DNA from: Pseudomonas sp. S04
GTDB taxonomy: Bacteria > Pseudomonadota > Gammaproteobacteria > Pseudomonadales > Pseudomonadaceae
NCBI RefSeq assembly: GCF_009834545.1
Contig: NZ_CP019427.1
Span: 4,098,001-4,162,000 of the forward strand
Direction: 5' to 3'
Length of the DNA stretch: 64,000 nt
The notes under the pieces were generated by a model. That model saw nothing but the letters and a program-made list of their open reading frames with translations. It did not search any database and had not been told where the DNA came from. The position numbers and the translations under genes were made by a program. Below, one piece after another: positions 23,936 through 32,847 of the stretch. The stretch's first letter is position 1. Each line of letters opens with the position of its first letter.

Positions 23936-25214
23936 CCACATGGGTTACAAAAAAGTGCATTCACATAGGTGACACTTTGATTGAAACATAGCCGTTTTTT
24001 GCGTCCCGGGCATTGACGTGACCTAGGATCACCGGACCGAAGATAACATTCCATACCCCGTCTTTGATCATCTCCATTCCAATGGTTTGATGCCTGAGCA
24101 GGTTCCCCACATATATCCGCAGACCATCTCGATTAATGATTCCGCTACCATCGGCCAGGTAACACTCAACATGGCTCGCATATCCCATTTCCGGTAGTTT
24201 CTCCGGGTAAGCTCGGGGTGAGAGGGTATAGCAGGACGCCGGGGTTTTCTGGCCGAGTGCCTCATGTCCCCGTTCGTGATTGTAGTGCTGCATAAATCGA
24301 TCAAAGTGTTTTTGCTGAGCCTCCCAGGCAATGGCCGGCGGTTTGGGAAACGTACTCTTCAATGTCCGGTGCATACGCTCATGACGTCCATTTTGATCTG
24401 GTCGACCGGGCTCAATTCGCTCAGGAATAATCCCAAGGCGTAGCCACCAGATCGATAACTGCGACAACCCCGCACGCCCCGTGCTCGCAAACGGCACGCC
24501 ATTATCGGTTCGAATGCGCTCAGGCATCCCATACTCCCGAAAGACGCGCTCGAAGGTTTGCTGGGTCTCCTTGAGATTGGTGTTAGCCATGCTCTCGCAG
24601 GCAAGCACGAAACGACTGGCATGGTCCATGATCGTCAGCGGATAACACCAGACACCCGCTCCGGTGAGAAATTGGCCTTTGTAATCTGCGCTGAAGAGTT
24701 GATTAGGCGATTCTGCCTTACGCAAAGGCTTGGGATAGACAGCGACACGCTGGCGTAACGGTCGAGACGTGATCAGGTCCGCTGCCTTAAGGATGTTGTA
24801 GATGGTCGTTTTCGAAGGCGGATCCTGCCCGGGAAAGCGTTTCATCAGATCGTTCTGAATCTTTTTAGGACCCGGAACCGTTTCGCCAGTAGAGCGAAAC
24901 TCAATGATTGCCTGCCTCACAACCAGCGGCACCACATAGGTCTGGTTGTGCCGACGCCGACTGCGCTCATCGAGCCCACTGGGCCCCTCTAGCTGATAGC
25001 GTTCGACCCAATTATAGCCAGTCTTTCGGCTGATCTGATAGTCCTGACATAGCTGGCTAAAGCTGTGCTCTTCAGACAGATACGCCGCGATGAACATCAC
25101 TTTGAGGTCCATAGGTTTCAGCTCTTTCCAGGGCATGGTCAGATCCTCGCGAAATCGACCATGCCAGTTAATAACTGTTACCTATGTGCTTGAACTGATT
25201 TGTAACCCATGTGG
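23936..25214. mobile_element. IS481-family insertion sequence, complete
   Basis: Terminal inverted repeats of 39 bp bound the element: the left end at 23936-23974 begins CCACATGGGTTACAAA and the right end at 25176-25214 is its imperfect reverse complement ending TTTGTAACCCATGTGG. The single transposase gene fills the inside, its stop lying within the left repeat. No clear target duplication is visible: flanks are GGAACAA and GTGAGTC. Confidence 0.88.
23961..25136 (-). CDS. IS481-family transposase
   Basis: This 391-residue protein has an N-terminal helix-turn-helix (SFSQLCQDYQISRKTGYNWVERY), then a retroviral-type integrase core with the DDE residues: Asp in FSADYKGQF, Asp in RIRTDNGVPF and Glu in QNGRHERMHRTLK. 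The C-terminal part with NHERGHEALGQKTPASCY is typical of the IS481 family. It is full length and seems intact. The stop codon falls inside the left terminal repeat. Confidence 0.93.
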   Translation of the reverse strand: MPWKELKPMDLKVMFIAAYLSEEHSFSQLCQDYQISRKTGYNWVERYQLEGPSGLDERSRRRHNQTYVVPLVVRQAIIEFRSTGETVPGPKKIQNDLMKRFPGQDPPSKTTIYNILKAADLITSRPLRQRVAVYPKPLRKAESPNQLFSADYKGQFLTGAGVWCYPLTIMDHASRFVLACESMANTNLKETQQTFERVFREYGMPERIRTDNGVPFASTGRAGLSQLSIWWLRLGIIPERIEPGRPDQNGRHERMHRTLKSTFPKPPAIAWEAQQKHFDRFMQHYNHERGHEALGQKTPASCYTLSPRAYPEKLPEMGYASHVECYLADGSGIINRDGLRIYVGNLLRHQTIGMEMIKDGVWNVIFGPVILGHVNARDAKNGYVSIKVSPM

Positions 25215-25519
25215 GTGAGTCATACCAGAACCCGTCTCAAAAAGAACGTGTGCGTTTTGGAAAACACCCTCAAACCCATGTTTTAAAAGTTTCCACCCAA
25301 TGAAACCGGGGTTTCCAGCACCACCCGTCCGTGACCGCCCTGAGTGCCGCCGTGCGGCCGCAGTGCATACCCCTTCAAAACTTTGCACTCTGTACAATGA
25401 CCGCTCCCCTGCAGAACCCCACGGCCCGCCTGGGCTGCAGGTTCGTTTGCACCACATCCGGATTTGCACAAAAAATGACACAAGGCCCGTCGGCGGGAGG
25501 GGAAAAAGTGCTTTTTTTT
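25215..25519. other. Spacer between two insertion sequences, no gene seen
   Basis: These 305 bases between the IS481 and ISL3 elements have no supported gene. The sequence is GC-rich in its middle and ends in a run of eight T that forms the ISL3 target. It is probably a piece of an older island or host gene that lost its context. Confidence 0.5.
25512..25519. repeat. ISL3 target site duplication, left copy
   Basis: Eight T just before the left end of the element. The right end at 26828 is followed by nine T, so an 8-bp duplication of T8, the size usual for ISL3, is consistent. Confidence 0.75.
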
Positions 25520-26827
25520 GGTTCTTCACGGATTACCGGGAAAGACGCTCTTGATCTTCATGAAAAAGAATTCGCTGTCCCGGTAACCGTACGCCATCCG
25601 CTTGATGACCTTTATTCGATTGTTTATTCCTTCCAACTGACCGGTGTGCATCGGCCAGCGAACCCGGCTGACGATGCCCCGCCAGTAACCCTTTAGCCGT
25701 TTGGCGAACTGGATCAGAGCTGGTATTTCGCTTTCGTGCGCATGGCGCAGCCATTGCTTCCAGGCCGATCGCCAATCCCAGGCAGTACTCGGGGTCCAGA
25801 GTGTTTTGAGTTCAGCCTTCATCAAGTAGACCGTCATCAACGCTTGGTTGGCCGCCAGTAGATCCTCCAGGCGGACCTGTTGTTCCGGCGTTTTCAAGTT
25901 CTGCGGATTGCGCAGCAACAGCCATCGCGCCTGCTTGATGACCTTGCGGGCAGGCTTGTCGTGACGCAACCGGTTAGCCTCGTCGACGCGGACCCGATCA
26001 ATCACCTCTCGGCCATATTTGGCCACCACATGGAAGAGGTCGTAGACCACTCGCGCGTTGGGACAGTGCTGACGAACCTCCAGGTCAAAAGCGGTGTTCA
26101 TGTCCATCGCCACCGCTTCGATTCGAGCACAACCCTCTGGCCCCAGTTCTTCGAAGAAAGGCCTGATCGCTGCTCGGCTGCGACCTTCACCGATCCACAG
26201 CACTCGTCGTGTATCCGCATCCAGCACCACGCTGGCGTAACGATGACCTTTGAACAGGGCGAACTCGTCCATCACCAGACGTCGCGGTTGCGCCTTTGGC
26301 AAAACGCTCAACGCCGCTTGCAAGGCTCGACGCTCCAGCAACCGAACGGTGTCCCAGTGCAGCCCAAACAGTTGAGCCACGTGCAGTGTGGGAAGGCGCT
26401 CGCAGGCTTGAATGACCGCCTCGGCCAGACGCCGCGTCATGCGGGCATAGCGGTCCAGCCAACTGACGGCCTCCATACGTTTACCGCAGTCACGACAGCC
26501 AACACGCCTGAGCAACACGCTGAGGCGCACCGCACGGCCGAGAATCGGTAAATCGCGGACGGTCCGCTCGCAATACTCATGCGTGGTTGAACAGGGTTTT
26601 TGGCAGCCGCTACAGGAAGGGAACCGGGTGGCGTGGGGAATCAGGTCGATCTGAAGCGCGTCGCCATCAGGCTTGATGGTGACGACAGAAAAGCCCTCCC
26701 AAAAAGGAAGGAAAGTATTAATATCGTGCATAAGAACGCCGTTTTGTTAGATGTGTTTGCTCGCACGAACATCATCAAGCAAATCGGCGTTCTTGTTTCT
26801 GTGTTTCCCGGGATTCCGTGAAGAACC
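25520..26827. mobile_element. ISL3-family insertion sequence, complete
   Basis: Imperfect 24-bp terminal inverted repeats are seen: left GGTTCTTCACGGATTACCGG at 25520-25543 and, at 26804-26827, the reverse complement of GGTTCTTCACGGAATCCCGG. The 1308-bp element carries one transposase gene and is flanked by T tracts, which give the 8-bp duplication. Confidence 0.92.
25526..26731 (-). CDS. ISL3-family transposase
   Basis: This 401-residue transposase has an N-terminal zinc-finger pair (CSGCQKPC and CRDCGKRM), an Arg-rich helix (DRYARMTRRLAEAV), then the DDE catalytic core with Asp in LVMDEFALFKGHRYA, Asp in VAMDMNTAF and the C-terminal Glu in TGQLEGINNRIKVIKR. These are hallmarks of the ISL3 family. 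The reading frame is full length, so the element may still be active. Its stop lies a few bases inside the left end. Confidence 0.95.
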   Translation of the reverse strand: MHDINTFLPFWEGFSVVTIKPDGDALQIDLIPHATRFPSCSGCQKPCSTTHEYCERTVRDLPILGRAVRLSVLLRRVGCRDCGKRMEAVSWLDRYARMTRRLAEAVIQACERLPTLHVAQLFGLHWDTVRLLERRALQAALSVLPKAQPRRLVMDEFALFKGHRYASVVLDADTRRVLWIGEGRSRAAIRPFFEELGPEGCARIEAVAMDMNTAFDLEVRQHCPNARVVYDLFHVVAKYGREVIDRVRVDEANRLRHDKPARKVIKQARWLLLRNPQNLKTPEQQVRLEDLLAANQALMTVYLMKAELKTLWTPSTAWDWRSAWKQWLRHAHESEIPALIQFAKRLKGYWRGIVSRVRWPMHTGQLEGINNRIKVIKRMAYGYRDSEFFFMKIKSVFPGNP

Positions 26828-26835
26828 TTTTTTTT
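26828..26835. repeat. ISL3 target site duplication, right copy
   Basis: First eight of nine T right after the inverted repeat end, matching the T8 tract on the left side. Confidence 0.7.
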
Positions 26836-27091
26836 TGCTAAGTTTTTTTCCCAGACCGATTTTCCGCTATCCGAACACCTACCTTTGTTTGCCGGGGCTA
26901 CTGGGCATCGTCGATTACCTATTGATAACTCAGTGGGTTAGCGTGTAAAAGCAGGGCAATTTGGCAGGCTTTTTGAGCCAGTGCAGGTGCGCCATAGGGT
27001 TGAATGGGGCGACACCTTTAGGCTCACTGACCCGTAATTGACGCTTTGAATTAAGAGCGCAGCACAGCGCATAAAGAATGAGGTTGAGTTG

Positions 27092-28093
27092 ATGGCTACG
27101 CGTTACTCCGATGTGACATTACTTCCAAAAGAAGTAACTTCCAAAAACCTGAAGATGTCCTCTTCGTGGATTGAAGTTGATGCTGGTGCAACCGTTGAAT
27201 TCGGTTTGGAAGTTAAGCTGATCAGCGCACAAATCACCGTAGGCCGTGGTTCCGAGCTTCGAATTGGTGGATTGAGCGAAATCCGTGGACGGATCATCAT
27301 TGCACCGGGGTGCAAAGTTAATATTGGCGAAGGTCTGGTCTGCAATTCCGAAATCAAAATTCACGCTTACGAGAAGGGCAACGTGACAATTGGCAAAGAC
27401 TGCCTGTTTGCGAATCCTCAGCTACTGTCGTCCGACATGCACTCGATTTTCTCCGAGGACGGAGAACGAATTAATCATTCCAGGGACATCGTTCTCGGTG
27501 ATCGAGTATGGCTCGCAACCAATACATTGATCCTGAAAGGCGCTCAGATTTCCAACGACACTGTTGTTGGGGCGGGCGCCGTTGTCAGCGGTCGTCACCC
27601 AAGCAAAGTAGTAATCGGTGGCAACCCAGCGAAGGTCATCAAAACCGGCACCACCTGGTCGAGATTCCTCGTCGCAGGTCGCCCAGTCGATTTCGGTGAT
27701 GACTTTTCTCAGAGTTCGCTCAGTCTGGCTGCTCGAGAGTCTAGGCACCAAGAAGTTCTATCGATGGGCATGCCTGCTTGGGATAGCTGGCGCGACATGG
27801 ATGTGAGCAATCACTATATTTTCTATTACTTGGCCAAGAGTCTACTGTCATCACTGTTCGCTAAAGGAAATGCAGTAGCCGAAGTTGATGGACGCAAGGT
27901 TTTTTTACAAGATGTATATGACTGTTTAGTTCGGTCTTTCGAGCTAACTGATCGCCGAAACTTCCCGTGCGCCGCTTATGCTTATCTAGCCGCGCAGATG
28001 CTCGGGTTACCTGATAGTGCAAAAGCTTTGCACAAAGAAATCAAACCGTCTTGGAGTTACATAGACGGAAGCGCGTTTCAATTTAAAGGTTGA
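27092..28093 (+). CDS. Left-handed beta-helix (hexapeptide) acyltransferase
   Basis: This is a 333-residue protein. Its first 190 residues form hexapeptide repeats typical of LbH acyltransferases (ITVGRGSELRIGG, IIIAPGCKVNIGEG, VTIGKDCLF). The segment LLSSDMHSIF includes the likely catalytic His, followed by DIVLGDRVWLATNTLILKGA and GGNPAKVIKTG, the usual end of CapG/WbbJ-type O-acetyltransferases. The C-terminal 130 residues, after residue 200, are helical and I do not recognise them. I chose ATG 27092, with GAGG about 8 nt before. GC content is lower than in the core genome. It probably acetylates a surface sugar. It lies between an ISL3 element and an integrase remnant, so it is the only intact non-transposon gene of this island. 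Confidence 0.88.
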   Translation: MATRYSDVTLLPKEVTSKNLKMSSSWIEVDAGATVEFGLEVKLISAQITVGRGSELRIGGLSEIRGRIIIAPGCKVNIGEGLVCNSEIKIHAYEKGNVTIGKDCLFANPQLLSSDMHSIFSEDGERINHSRDIVLGDRVWLATNTLILKGAQISNDTVVGAGAVVSGRHPSKVVIGGNPAKVIKTGTTWSRFLVAGRPVDFGDDFSQSSLSLAARESRHQEVLSMGMPAWDSWRDMDVSNHYIFYYLAKSLLSSLFAKGNAVAEVDGRKVFLQDVYDCLVRSFELTDRRNFPCAAYAYLAAQMLGLPDSAKALHKEIKPSWSYIDGSAFQFKG

Positions 28094-28344
28094 TGTGTAC
28101 CCTTCTGGCCACCAAAATCGACTGGAATTTTCCAGCTAATGGATCATTCCCTAAAATAGAGAGAGTGGCGGGAGGGGCCCGTACTACGGCTCACATCCTC
28201 GCCTCCAACAATGATCCATTCATTAGGATTGCTCTTAAATGCATAGAGTTAAAGCCGGAATTGCGTAGCTATCGAGCCGAAAAATCCATCTACTCCCCTT
28301 TTCTGATGCGCATCATGACCCTCATCCATGTAGCTGCCGCGTGA
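28094..28344. other. Island tail without a supported gene
   Basis: About 250 bases between the acyltransferase and the integrase remnant. Frames in it are short and lack ribosome binding sites. I see no RNA gene or terminator that I would defend. Confidence 0.45.
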
Positions 28345-28518
28345 GTCCTCGGGTAGTAACTCACCGACTCAAGTCGACGCACCCAGGCCTGCGCCGCCTG
28401 TTTTCGGGCGAAGGTCAGGCTCTCTTTGGTAGACTTGCACTCCGTCGCGCTTGATACGGATCTGAGCCGTGTAGCTCAGCGTCCCATCTGCCAGTTTTCT
28501 TGCCCTGATAGTCGCCAT
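28345..28518 (-). pseudogene. Remnant of tyrosine-recombinase integrase (N-terminus)
   Basis: Reading leftward from an ATG at 28518, the first 36 residues (MATIRARKLADGTLSYTAQI, then RIKRDGVQVYQRE) match the N-terminal arm-binding part of phage/island integrases. A frameshift then follows; in the shifted frame the match goes on with LTFARKQAAQAWVRRLE. The rest of the gene, with the catalytic Arg and Tyr, is missing. It points away from the adjacent dusA gene, whose 5' end is a known integration site for islands that encode such integrases. This is a scar from excision or decay of a mobile island. Confidence 0.8.
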
Positions 28519-28621
28519 ATCGAAAGTGGTACGCGTCAGTTTCTGAGTGGTACTTTGTACCATCGAGATTAAAAAAACGCCTGAAAATGCCCAAAAACAA
28601 GTCGATAACACGTTGAGTAAA

Positions 28622-29632
28622 ATGATTCAAAAAAAGAGCTTTAGCCCAGCAGAATCAAGCGCCGCACTGTCTCGGCGCTTTAGCGTTGCCCCAATGATGG
28701 ACTGGACCGACCGCCACTGCCGGTTCTTCCTGCGCCTGCTCTCCAAACACGCCCTGCTTTACACCGAAATGGTCACCACCGGTGCGCTGCTCAACGGTGA
28801 TCACGAGCGTTTTCTGCGGCACAACGAGGCTGAGCATCCGCTGGCGTTGCAGTTGGGCGGCAGTGCTGCGCTGGATCTGGCGGCCTGTGCGCGGATGGCG
28901 CAGGAGCATGGGTATGACGAGGTGAACCTCAATGTCGGCTGCCCGAGTGATCGGGTGCAGAACAATATGATTGGTGCGTGCCTGATGGGGCATCCGCAGT
29001 TGGTGGCTGATTGCGTGAAGGCGATGCGCGATGCGGTGTCGATTCCGGTCACGGTCAAGCATCGGATCGGGATCAATGGACGCGACAGTTACGCGCAGCT
29101 GTGTGATTTCGTCGGTACGGTGCGCGATGCCGGCTGCACCAGCTTTACCGTGCATGCGCGCATTGCGATTCTTGAAGGTTTGTCGCCCAAGGAGAACCGC
29201 GATATCCCGCCACTGCGCTATGACGTGGCGGCGCAGCTAAAGGCGGACTTCCCGGAGCTGGAGATCATTCTCAACGGCGGGATCAAGACGCTGGAGGCCT
29301 GCCATGAGCATTTGGCGACCTTTGACGGGGTAATGTTGGGCCGTGAGGCGTATCACAATCCTTATGTACTGGCAGAGGTGGATCAGCAGTTGTTTGGCAG
29401 CACCGCGCCGGTGATCAGCCGGGCCGAGGCGCTGGCGCAGTTGCGTCCGTACATTGCCGCACACCTTGAGGCTGGCGGCGCGATGCACCACATCACCCGG
29501 CATGTCCTGGGGCTCGGCACAGGCTTTCCTGGGGCGCGCAAGTTTCGCCAGTTGCTGTCGGTGGACATTCATAAGGCTAAGGACCCACTGGCCCTACTCG
29601 ATCAGGCGGCTGCGTTGCTGGAAGGCCGCTAG
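28622..29632 (+). CDS. dusA: tRNA-dihydrouridine synthase A
   Basis: DusA reduces uridines 20 and 20a in the D loop of tRNAs, using FMN and NADPH. The protein of 336 residues starts with RRFSVAPMMDWTDRHCR, the FMN-binding start typical of DusA. It has QLGGS, the NLNVGCPSDRVQ motif with the catalytic Cys, KHRIGI, FTVHARIA and the ILNGGIKT and GVMLGREAYHNP phosphate-binding loops. I placed the start at ATG 28622; the frame runs further upstream but that reads into the integrase remnant. The 5' end of dusA is a conserved attachment site for prophages and islands, in line with the integrase fragment 100 bp upstream. An insertion there usually restores the reading frame, as appears here. Confidence 0.94.
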   Translation: MIQKKSFSPAESSAALSRRFSVAPMMDWTDRHCRFFLRLLSKHALLYTEMVTTGALLNGDHERFLRHNEAEHPLALQLGGSAALDLAACARMAQEHGYDEVNLNVGCPSDRVQNNMIGACLMGHPQLVADCVKAMRDAVSIPVTVKHRIGINGRDSYAQLCDFVGTVRDAGCTSFTVHARIAILEGLSPKENRDIPPLRYDVAAQLKADFPELEIILNGGIKTLEACHEHLATFDGVMLGREAYHNPYVLAEVDQQLFGSTAPVISRAEALAQLRPYIAAHLEAGGAMHHITRHVLGLGTGFPGARKFRQLLSVDIHKAKDPLALLDQAAALLEGR

Positions 29633-29809
29633 CCGTCGCCGCGATTGAACCTGTGGACGGTTTTGCCATCGTAGTTAGCGGATAGCGCCGGGCCTTTCAA
29701 ACATCTGTTTTGCAGATGTTGCCGCCCAGGCCGTTGTTACGCATTTGTGCCCTTGAGTGGCTGCCAGCGCTCGGGTAATGTCAACAGACCCACAGGATAG
29801 AGCACACCC

Positions 29810-30736
29810 ATGACTTCCAAGCTGGAACAACTTAAACGATTCACCACTGTCGTGGCCGATACTGGCGATTTCGAAGCAATCGCTCGCGTCAAACCAGTGG
29901 ACGCTACCACCAACCCTTCCCTGCTGCTCAAGGCTGCGGCCATTCCTGCCTATGCCGAACTGCTCAACGCCAGCGTTACCGACTGCAAGGGCGACGTGGG
30001 CCTGGCCAGTGACCGTTTTGGGGTCGCAGTGGGCCAGGAGATCCTGAAAGTGATTCCGGGACGCATTTCCACTGAAGTGGATGCGCGCCTGTCGTTCGAT
30101 ACCGATGCCATGCTCAAGCGTGCGCACCGCCTGATCGAACTCTACGACAAGGCCGGCATTGGCCGTGACCGTGTGCTGATCAAGATCGCCTCCACCTGGG
30201 AAGGTATCCGCGCCGCTGAACAGCTGGAGCGCGAAGGCATCCAGACCAACCTGACCCTGCTGTTCTCCTTCGCCCAGGCAGTGGCCTGCGCTGAAGCCGG
30301 GGTGTTCCTGATTTCGCCGTTCGTAGGGCGCATCTACGACTGGTACAAGAAGGCCAACGGTACCGACTACAGCGGCGCCGATGATCCCGGCGTGCAGTCG
30401 GTAACGCGCATCTACAACTACTACAAAGCCAATGACTACAAGACCGTAGTCATGGGTGCGAGCTTCCGCAACCTCAATCAGATCGAGCAACTGGCGGGCT
30501 GCGATCGCCTGACCATCAGCCCCGACCTGATCGAGAAGCTGGCGGCCGACACCGGCAAGCTGGAGCGCCAGCTGGCGCCAGGGCATGCCGGTGAAGCACG
30601 CCAGAGCCTGAACGAAGCACAGTTCCGCTGGGCATCCAACGAGGATGCGATGGCCACCGAGAAGCTGGCCGAAGGCATTCGGCAGTTTGCCCGCGACCAG
30701 GAGAAGCTGGAGGCGTTGCTGCAGGCCAAGCTGTAA
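29810..30736 (+). CDS. tal: Transaldolase
   Basis: Transaldolase moves a dihydroxyacetone unit between sugar phosphates in the non-oxidative pentose phosphate pathway. This 308-residue protein is a class I, TalB-type enzyme. It contains [11 protein letters not shown], the Asp-rich start VVADTGDFE, the Schiff-base Lys in [12 protein letters not shown] near residue 124, [24 protein letters not shown] and VMGASFRN. Start ATG 29810; the gene is followed closely by a strong terminator. It follows dusA by 177 bp and is convergent with the rssBC operon. Confidence 0.97.
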   Translation: MTSKLEQLKRFTTVVADTGDFEAIARVKPVDATTNPSLLLKAAAIPAYAELLNASVTDCKGDVGLASDRFGVAVGQEILKVIPGRISTEVDARLSFDTDAMLKRAHRLIELYDKAGIGRDRVLIKIASTWEGIRAAEQLEREGIQTNLTLLFSFAQAVACAEAGVFLISPFVGRIYDWYKKANGTDYSGADDPGVQSVTRIYNYYKANDYKTVVMGASFRNLNQIEQLAGCDRLTISPDLIEKLAADTGKLERQLAPGHAGEARQSLNEAQFRWASNEDAMATEKLAEGIRQFARDQEKLEALLQAKL

Positions 30737-30752
30737 GGTTACAGCGCAATGC

Positions 30753-30787
30753 AAAAAGGGCGAACCCTGCTGGGTTCGCCCTTTTTT
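30753..30787 (+). terminator. Intrinsic terminator after tal
   Basis: Arms AAAAAGGGCGAACCC and GGGTTCGCCCTTTTTT pair around the 4-nt loop TGCT. It stops tal transcription and, being symmetric with an A tract, also serves the converging rssC. Confidence 0.95.
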
Positions 30788-30849
30788 GTGTGCCTGGTTT
30801 GACGCAGTGTTTTGCCTTCGCCAGCGCCTACCAGGGATTGTAGGGGCTA

Positions 30850-31332
30850 TCAGTGCCGCTCGAGAGCGTTTACCAGGTCATGGAACGCTTCGCGGTTGGA
30901 ATCGTTGAGCCCCATGAGGATCTTGTGCGCTTCCAGCACCTTGATCCGCACCACCTCTTCGGACTGGTCCTGGTCAGGCAGGTCGGTCAGGCACTCCGGG
31001 CACGGCACCGGGCGGTCAACGATGTTGAACACCTGCTCGAAACCCATGGACTCCAACAGACGGGTGATGTCTTCGTGAGTGGTGACGACGGTCGGCAGCA
31101 GGCCGACCTTTTGCCGCGACATGATCGACAGCTTGGCCAACAGGCCCAGGGTGGTGCTGTCGATGCTGCGGGCTTCGGTCAGGTCGATCACGATCGCGTT
31201 GAAATTCAACGCGGTGAAGATCCGCTCGATAGTCGCATCCAACGCCGAACACAGGGTCAGGCGAACCTCACCGACGAACTTCAGGACAAAGGTGCCATCC
31301 TGCTCGGCGAACTGGATTCTACCGGTACTCAT
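30850..31332 (-). CDS. rssC: STAS-domain anti-sigma factor antagonist RssC
   Basis: This is a 160-residue anti-anti-sigma factor-like protein. The N-terminal 100 residues form a STAS domain with the phospho-acceptor region SIDSTTLGLLAKL (Ser/Thr at residues 56-61). The C-terminal 60 residues are an acidic extension with a CPEC pair that is not part of the standard STAS fold. Its ATG overlaps the rssB stop (ATGA), so it is translated with the response regulator and is probably a substrate of its phosphatase domain. The pair, next to tal and mlaA, has the same place as rssB-rssC in other Pseudomonas, where it is linked to RpoS control. Partner sigma-regulator not identifiable from the window. 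Confidence 0.88.
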   Translation of the reverse strand: MSTGRIQFAEQDGTFVLKFVGEVRLTLCSALDATIERIFTALNFNAIVIDLTEARSIDSTTLGLLAKLSIMSRQKVGLLPTVVTTHEDITRLLESMGFEQVFNIVDRPVPCPECLTDLPDQDQSEEVVRIKVLEAHKILMGLNDSNREAFHDLVNALERH

Positions 31333-32513
31333 TGAAGATTCCTGCTCAACACTAACAGGGCGATATCATCCGGCATCTCCCCTAGCGTGGCCAATCCAAA
31401 AACCTGCCGCAGACCATCCAGGCTGCCGCCCGCCGATCTTACCCGTTGCGGTAAGGCGGCCTCTTTTTCTTTGAGTGTCGGTTCTGGCAAAAGGTCCAGA
31501 ATGCCATCGGACATCAGCGTCAGGCTGAACACCGGCGGCAGTTCGATGACGTGGTCTTCGTAGGTGGCTTCATTGAACAAGCCCACCGGCAGACCGCGGC
31601 CTTCGAGGTATCCCACACTGTCTGGCGTGTACAACACAGGCAACGGCAGGTGTCCGCCGATGCTATAGGTCAACAAACCGGTCTCCTCGTCGATGACTCC
31701 ACCGACCATCGTGACATGTTTGCCCAGCTTACAGCTGATCAGGCCCCGGTTGATATGGCCGAGCACCTCTGAAGGGGTGAATTCCGGCAAGGTGCCGTTG
31801 CGCTTGGATTCGAACAGCAGGCGCGTGGTCATGAACTTGAGCAGCACGGTGACGAAGGCCGAAGACGCGCCATGCCCGGAAACATCCGCCAGGTAGAACG
31901 CGACTCGGCGTTCGTCGACCCGAAAATAGTCGACAAAATCACCCGACAGGTACAACGACGGGATGATCTGGTGGGCGAACTTGAACTCGTCGATGGCCCA
32001 GGGGCTCACCGGCAACATGTTCATCTGCACCTGGCGACCGGCGTTCTGGTCTTCCTGCAGCAGGTTCAGGCTGGCTTCGAGCTCACGGTTGGCGGTTTCA
32101 AGCTTGGTCCGGTAACGCTGGTTCTCCAGGAGCAGGCGCGCGCGATCCAGGGCCCGGCGCACGGAGTGCTCGAGCACGGCCAGGTCTTCCAGCGGCTTGA
32201 TCAGGTAGTCGGCCGCGCCCAGGCGCAAGGCTTCGACCGCGTCGTTCATCACGCCGGCACCGGACACCACGATCACCGGCGTTTGCGGCGACAGGTCAGT
32301 CACCTGGCGAATGAGTTCGAGCCCGCCCATCTGCGGCATGCGCAGATCGCAGATCACGAGATCGGGGTGGCTTTGCTCGAATACCGCTAGCCCTTGCAGT
32401 CCATTGCTGGCCTGCAGGACGCTGAACCCACTGTCTTCCAAATAGGCCGCGAGACTCGCGCGCACTACTTCGTCGTCATCGATTATCAGCAGCGTGGCAC
32501 TGGTTTTTTGCAT
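31329..32513 (-). CDS. rssB: Response regulator with PP2C phosphatase domain, RssB
   Basis: This 394-residue protein has an N-terminal receiver domain (IIDDDE, phospho-acceptor Asp56 in VICDLRMP, Lys in YLIKPLED), a coiled-coil linker (residues 130-185) and a C-terminal PP2C/SpoIIE-type phosphatase domain with SGDFVDYF, LADVSGHGASSA and LMSDGILDLLP metal-binding motifs. RssB delivers RpoS to ClpXP, and in Pseudomonas is thought to work together with RssC. Frame opens earlier, to 32738, but ATG 32513 gives the family length and begins right before the receiver domain. The gene is the first of a two-gene operon with rssC. Confidence 0.92.
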   Translation of the reverse strand: MQKTSATLLIIDDDEVVRASLAAYLEDSGFSVLQASNGLQGLAVFEQSHPDLVICDLRMPQMGGLELIRQVTDLSPQTPVIVVSGAGVMNDAVEALRLGAADYLIKPLEDLAVLEHSVRRALDRARLLLENQRYRTKLETANRELEASLNLLQEDQNAGRQVQMNMLPVSPWAIDEFKFAHQIIPSLYLSGDFVDYFRVDERRVAFYLADVSGHGASSAFVTVLLKFMTTRLLFESKRNGTLPEFTPSEVLGHINRGLISCKLGKHVTMVGGVIDEETGLLTYSIGGHLPLPVLYTPDSVGYLEGRGLPVGLFNEATYEDHVIELPPVFSLTLMSDGILDLLPEPTLKEKEAALPQRVRSAGGSLDGLRQVFGLATLGEMPDDIALLVLSRNLQ

Positions 32514-32804
32514 GTGGGCAAACGGCGCCAGAATTAGGTTGGCGTAGCTGGCGGGGTGATTGGCCCGGCACACACTACTGGATTCGCTTTCTAGCCTCTC
32601 TGCTGCACTGCTTTCGAGCATTTGCCCGACACACATGTTCATCAGAGGTGCCCTTCTAAGGCGCAGACGGTACTCCCATCCGCGAGGCGTTTCAAGCTCA
32701 CGCCGATGGTCATCAGGCGTCTTTACCCTGCAAATCACCGGGAGTTATAAGAACCGCAAAATTTGCAACAAAATGCAAGGTTGGAACGCCAGCCATAAAA
32801 CGAA

Positions 32805-32828
32805 GAAGGCGGCCCGTGGGCCGCCTTC
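32805..32828 (-). terminator. Intrinsic terminator after mlaA
   Basis: A perfect hairpin with arms GAAGGCGGCCC and GGGCCGCCTTC around GT stands 20 nt past the mlaA stop codon (at 32848) on the minus strand, followed in that direction by a weak T-rich stretch. Confidence 0.8.
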
Positions 32829-32847
32829 CTGTTATTGAAGCGCCGAC

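Noticed and set aside
28090..28344. 84-residue frame after the acyltransferase
   Set aside because: No ribosome site, no similarity seen, and it lies in decayed island sequence.
32514..32738. 75-residue N-terminal extension of RssB
   Set aside because: Receiver domain starts at residue 7 after ATG 32513 and the 394-residue length fits the family; the extension has no domain.
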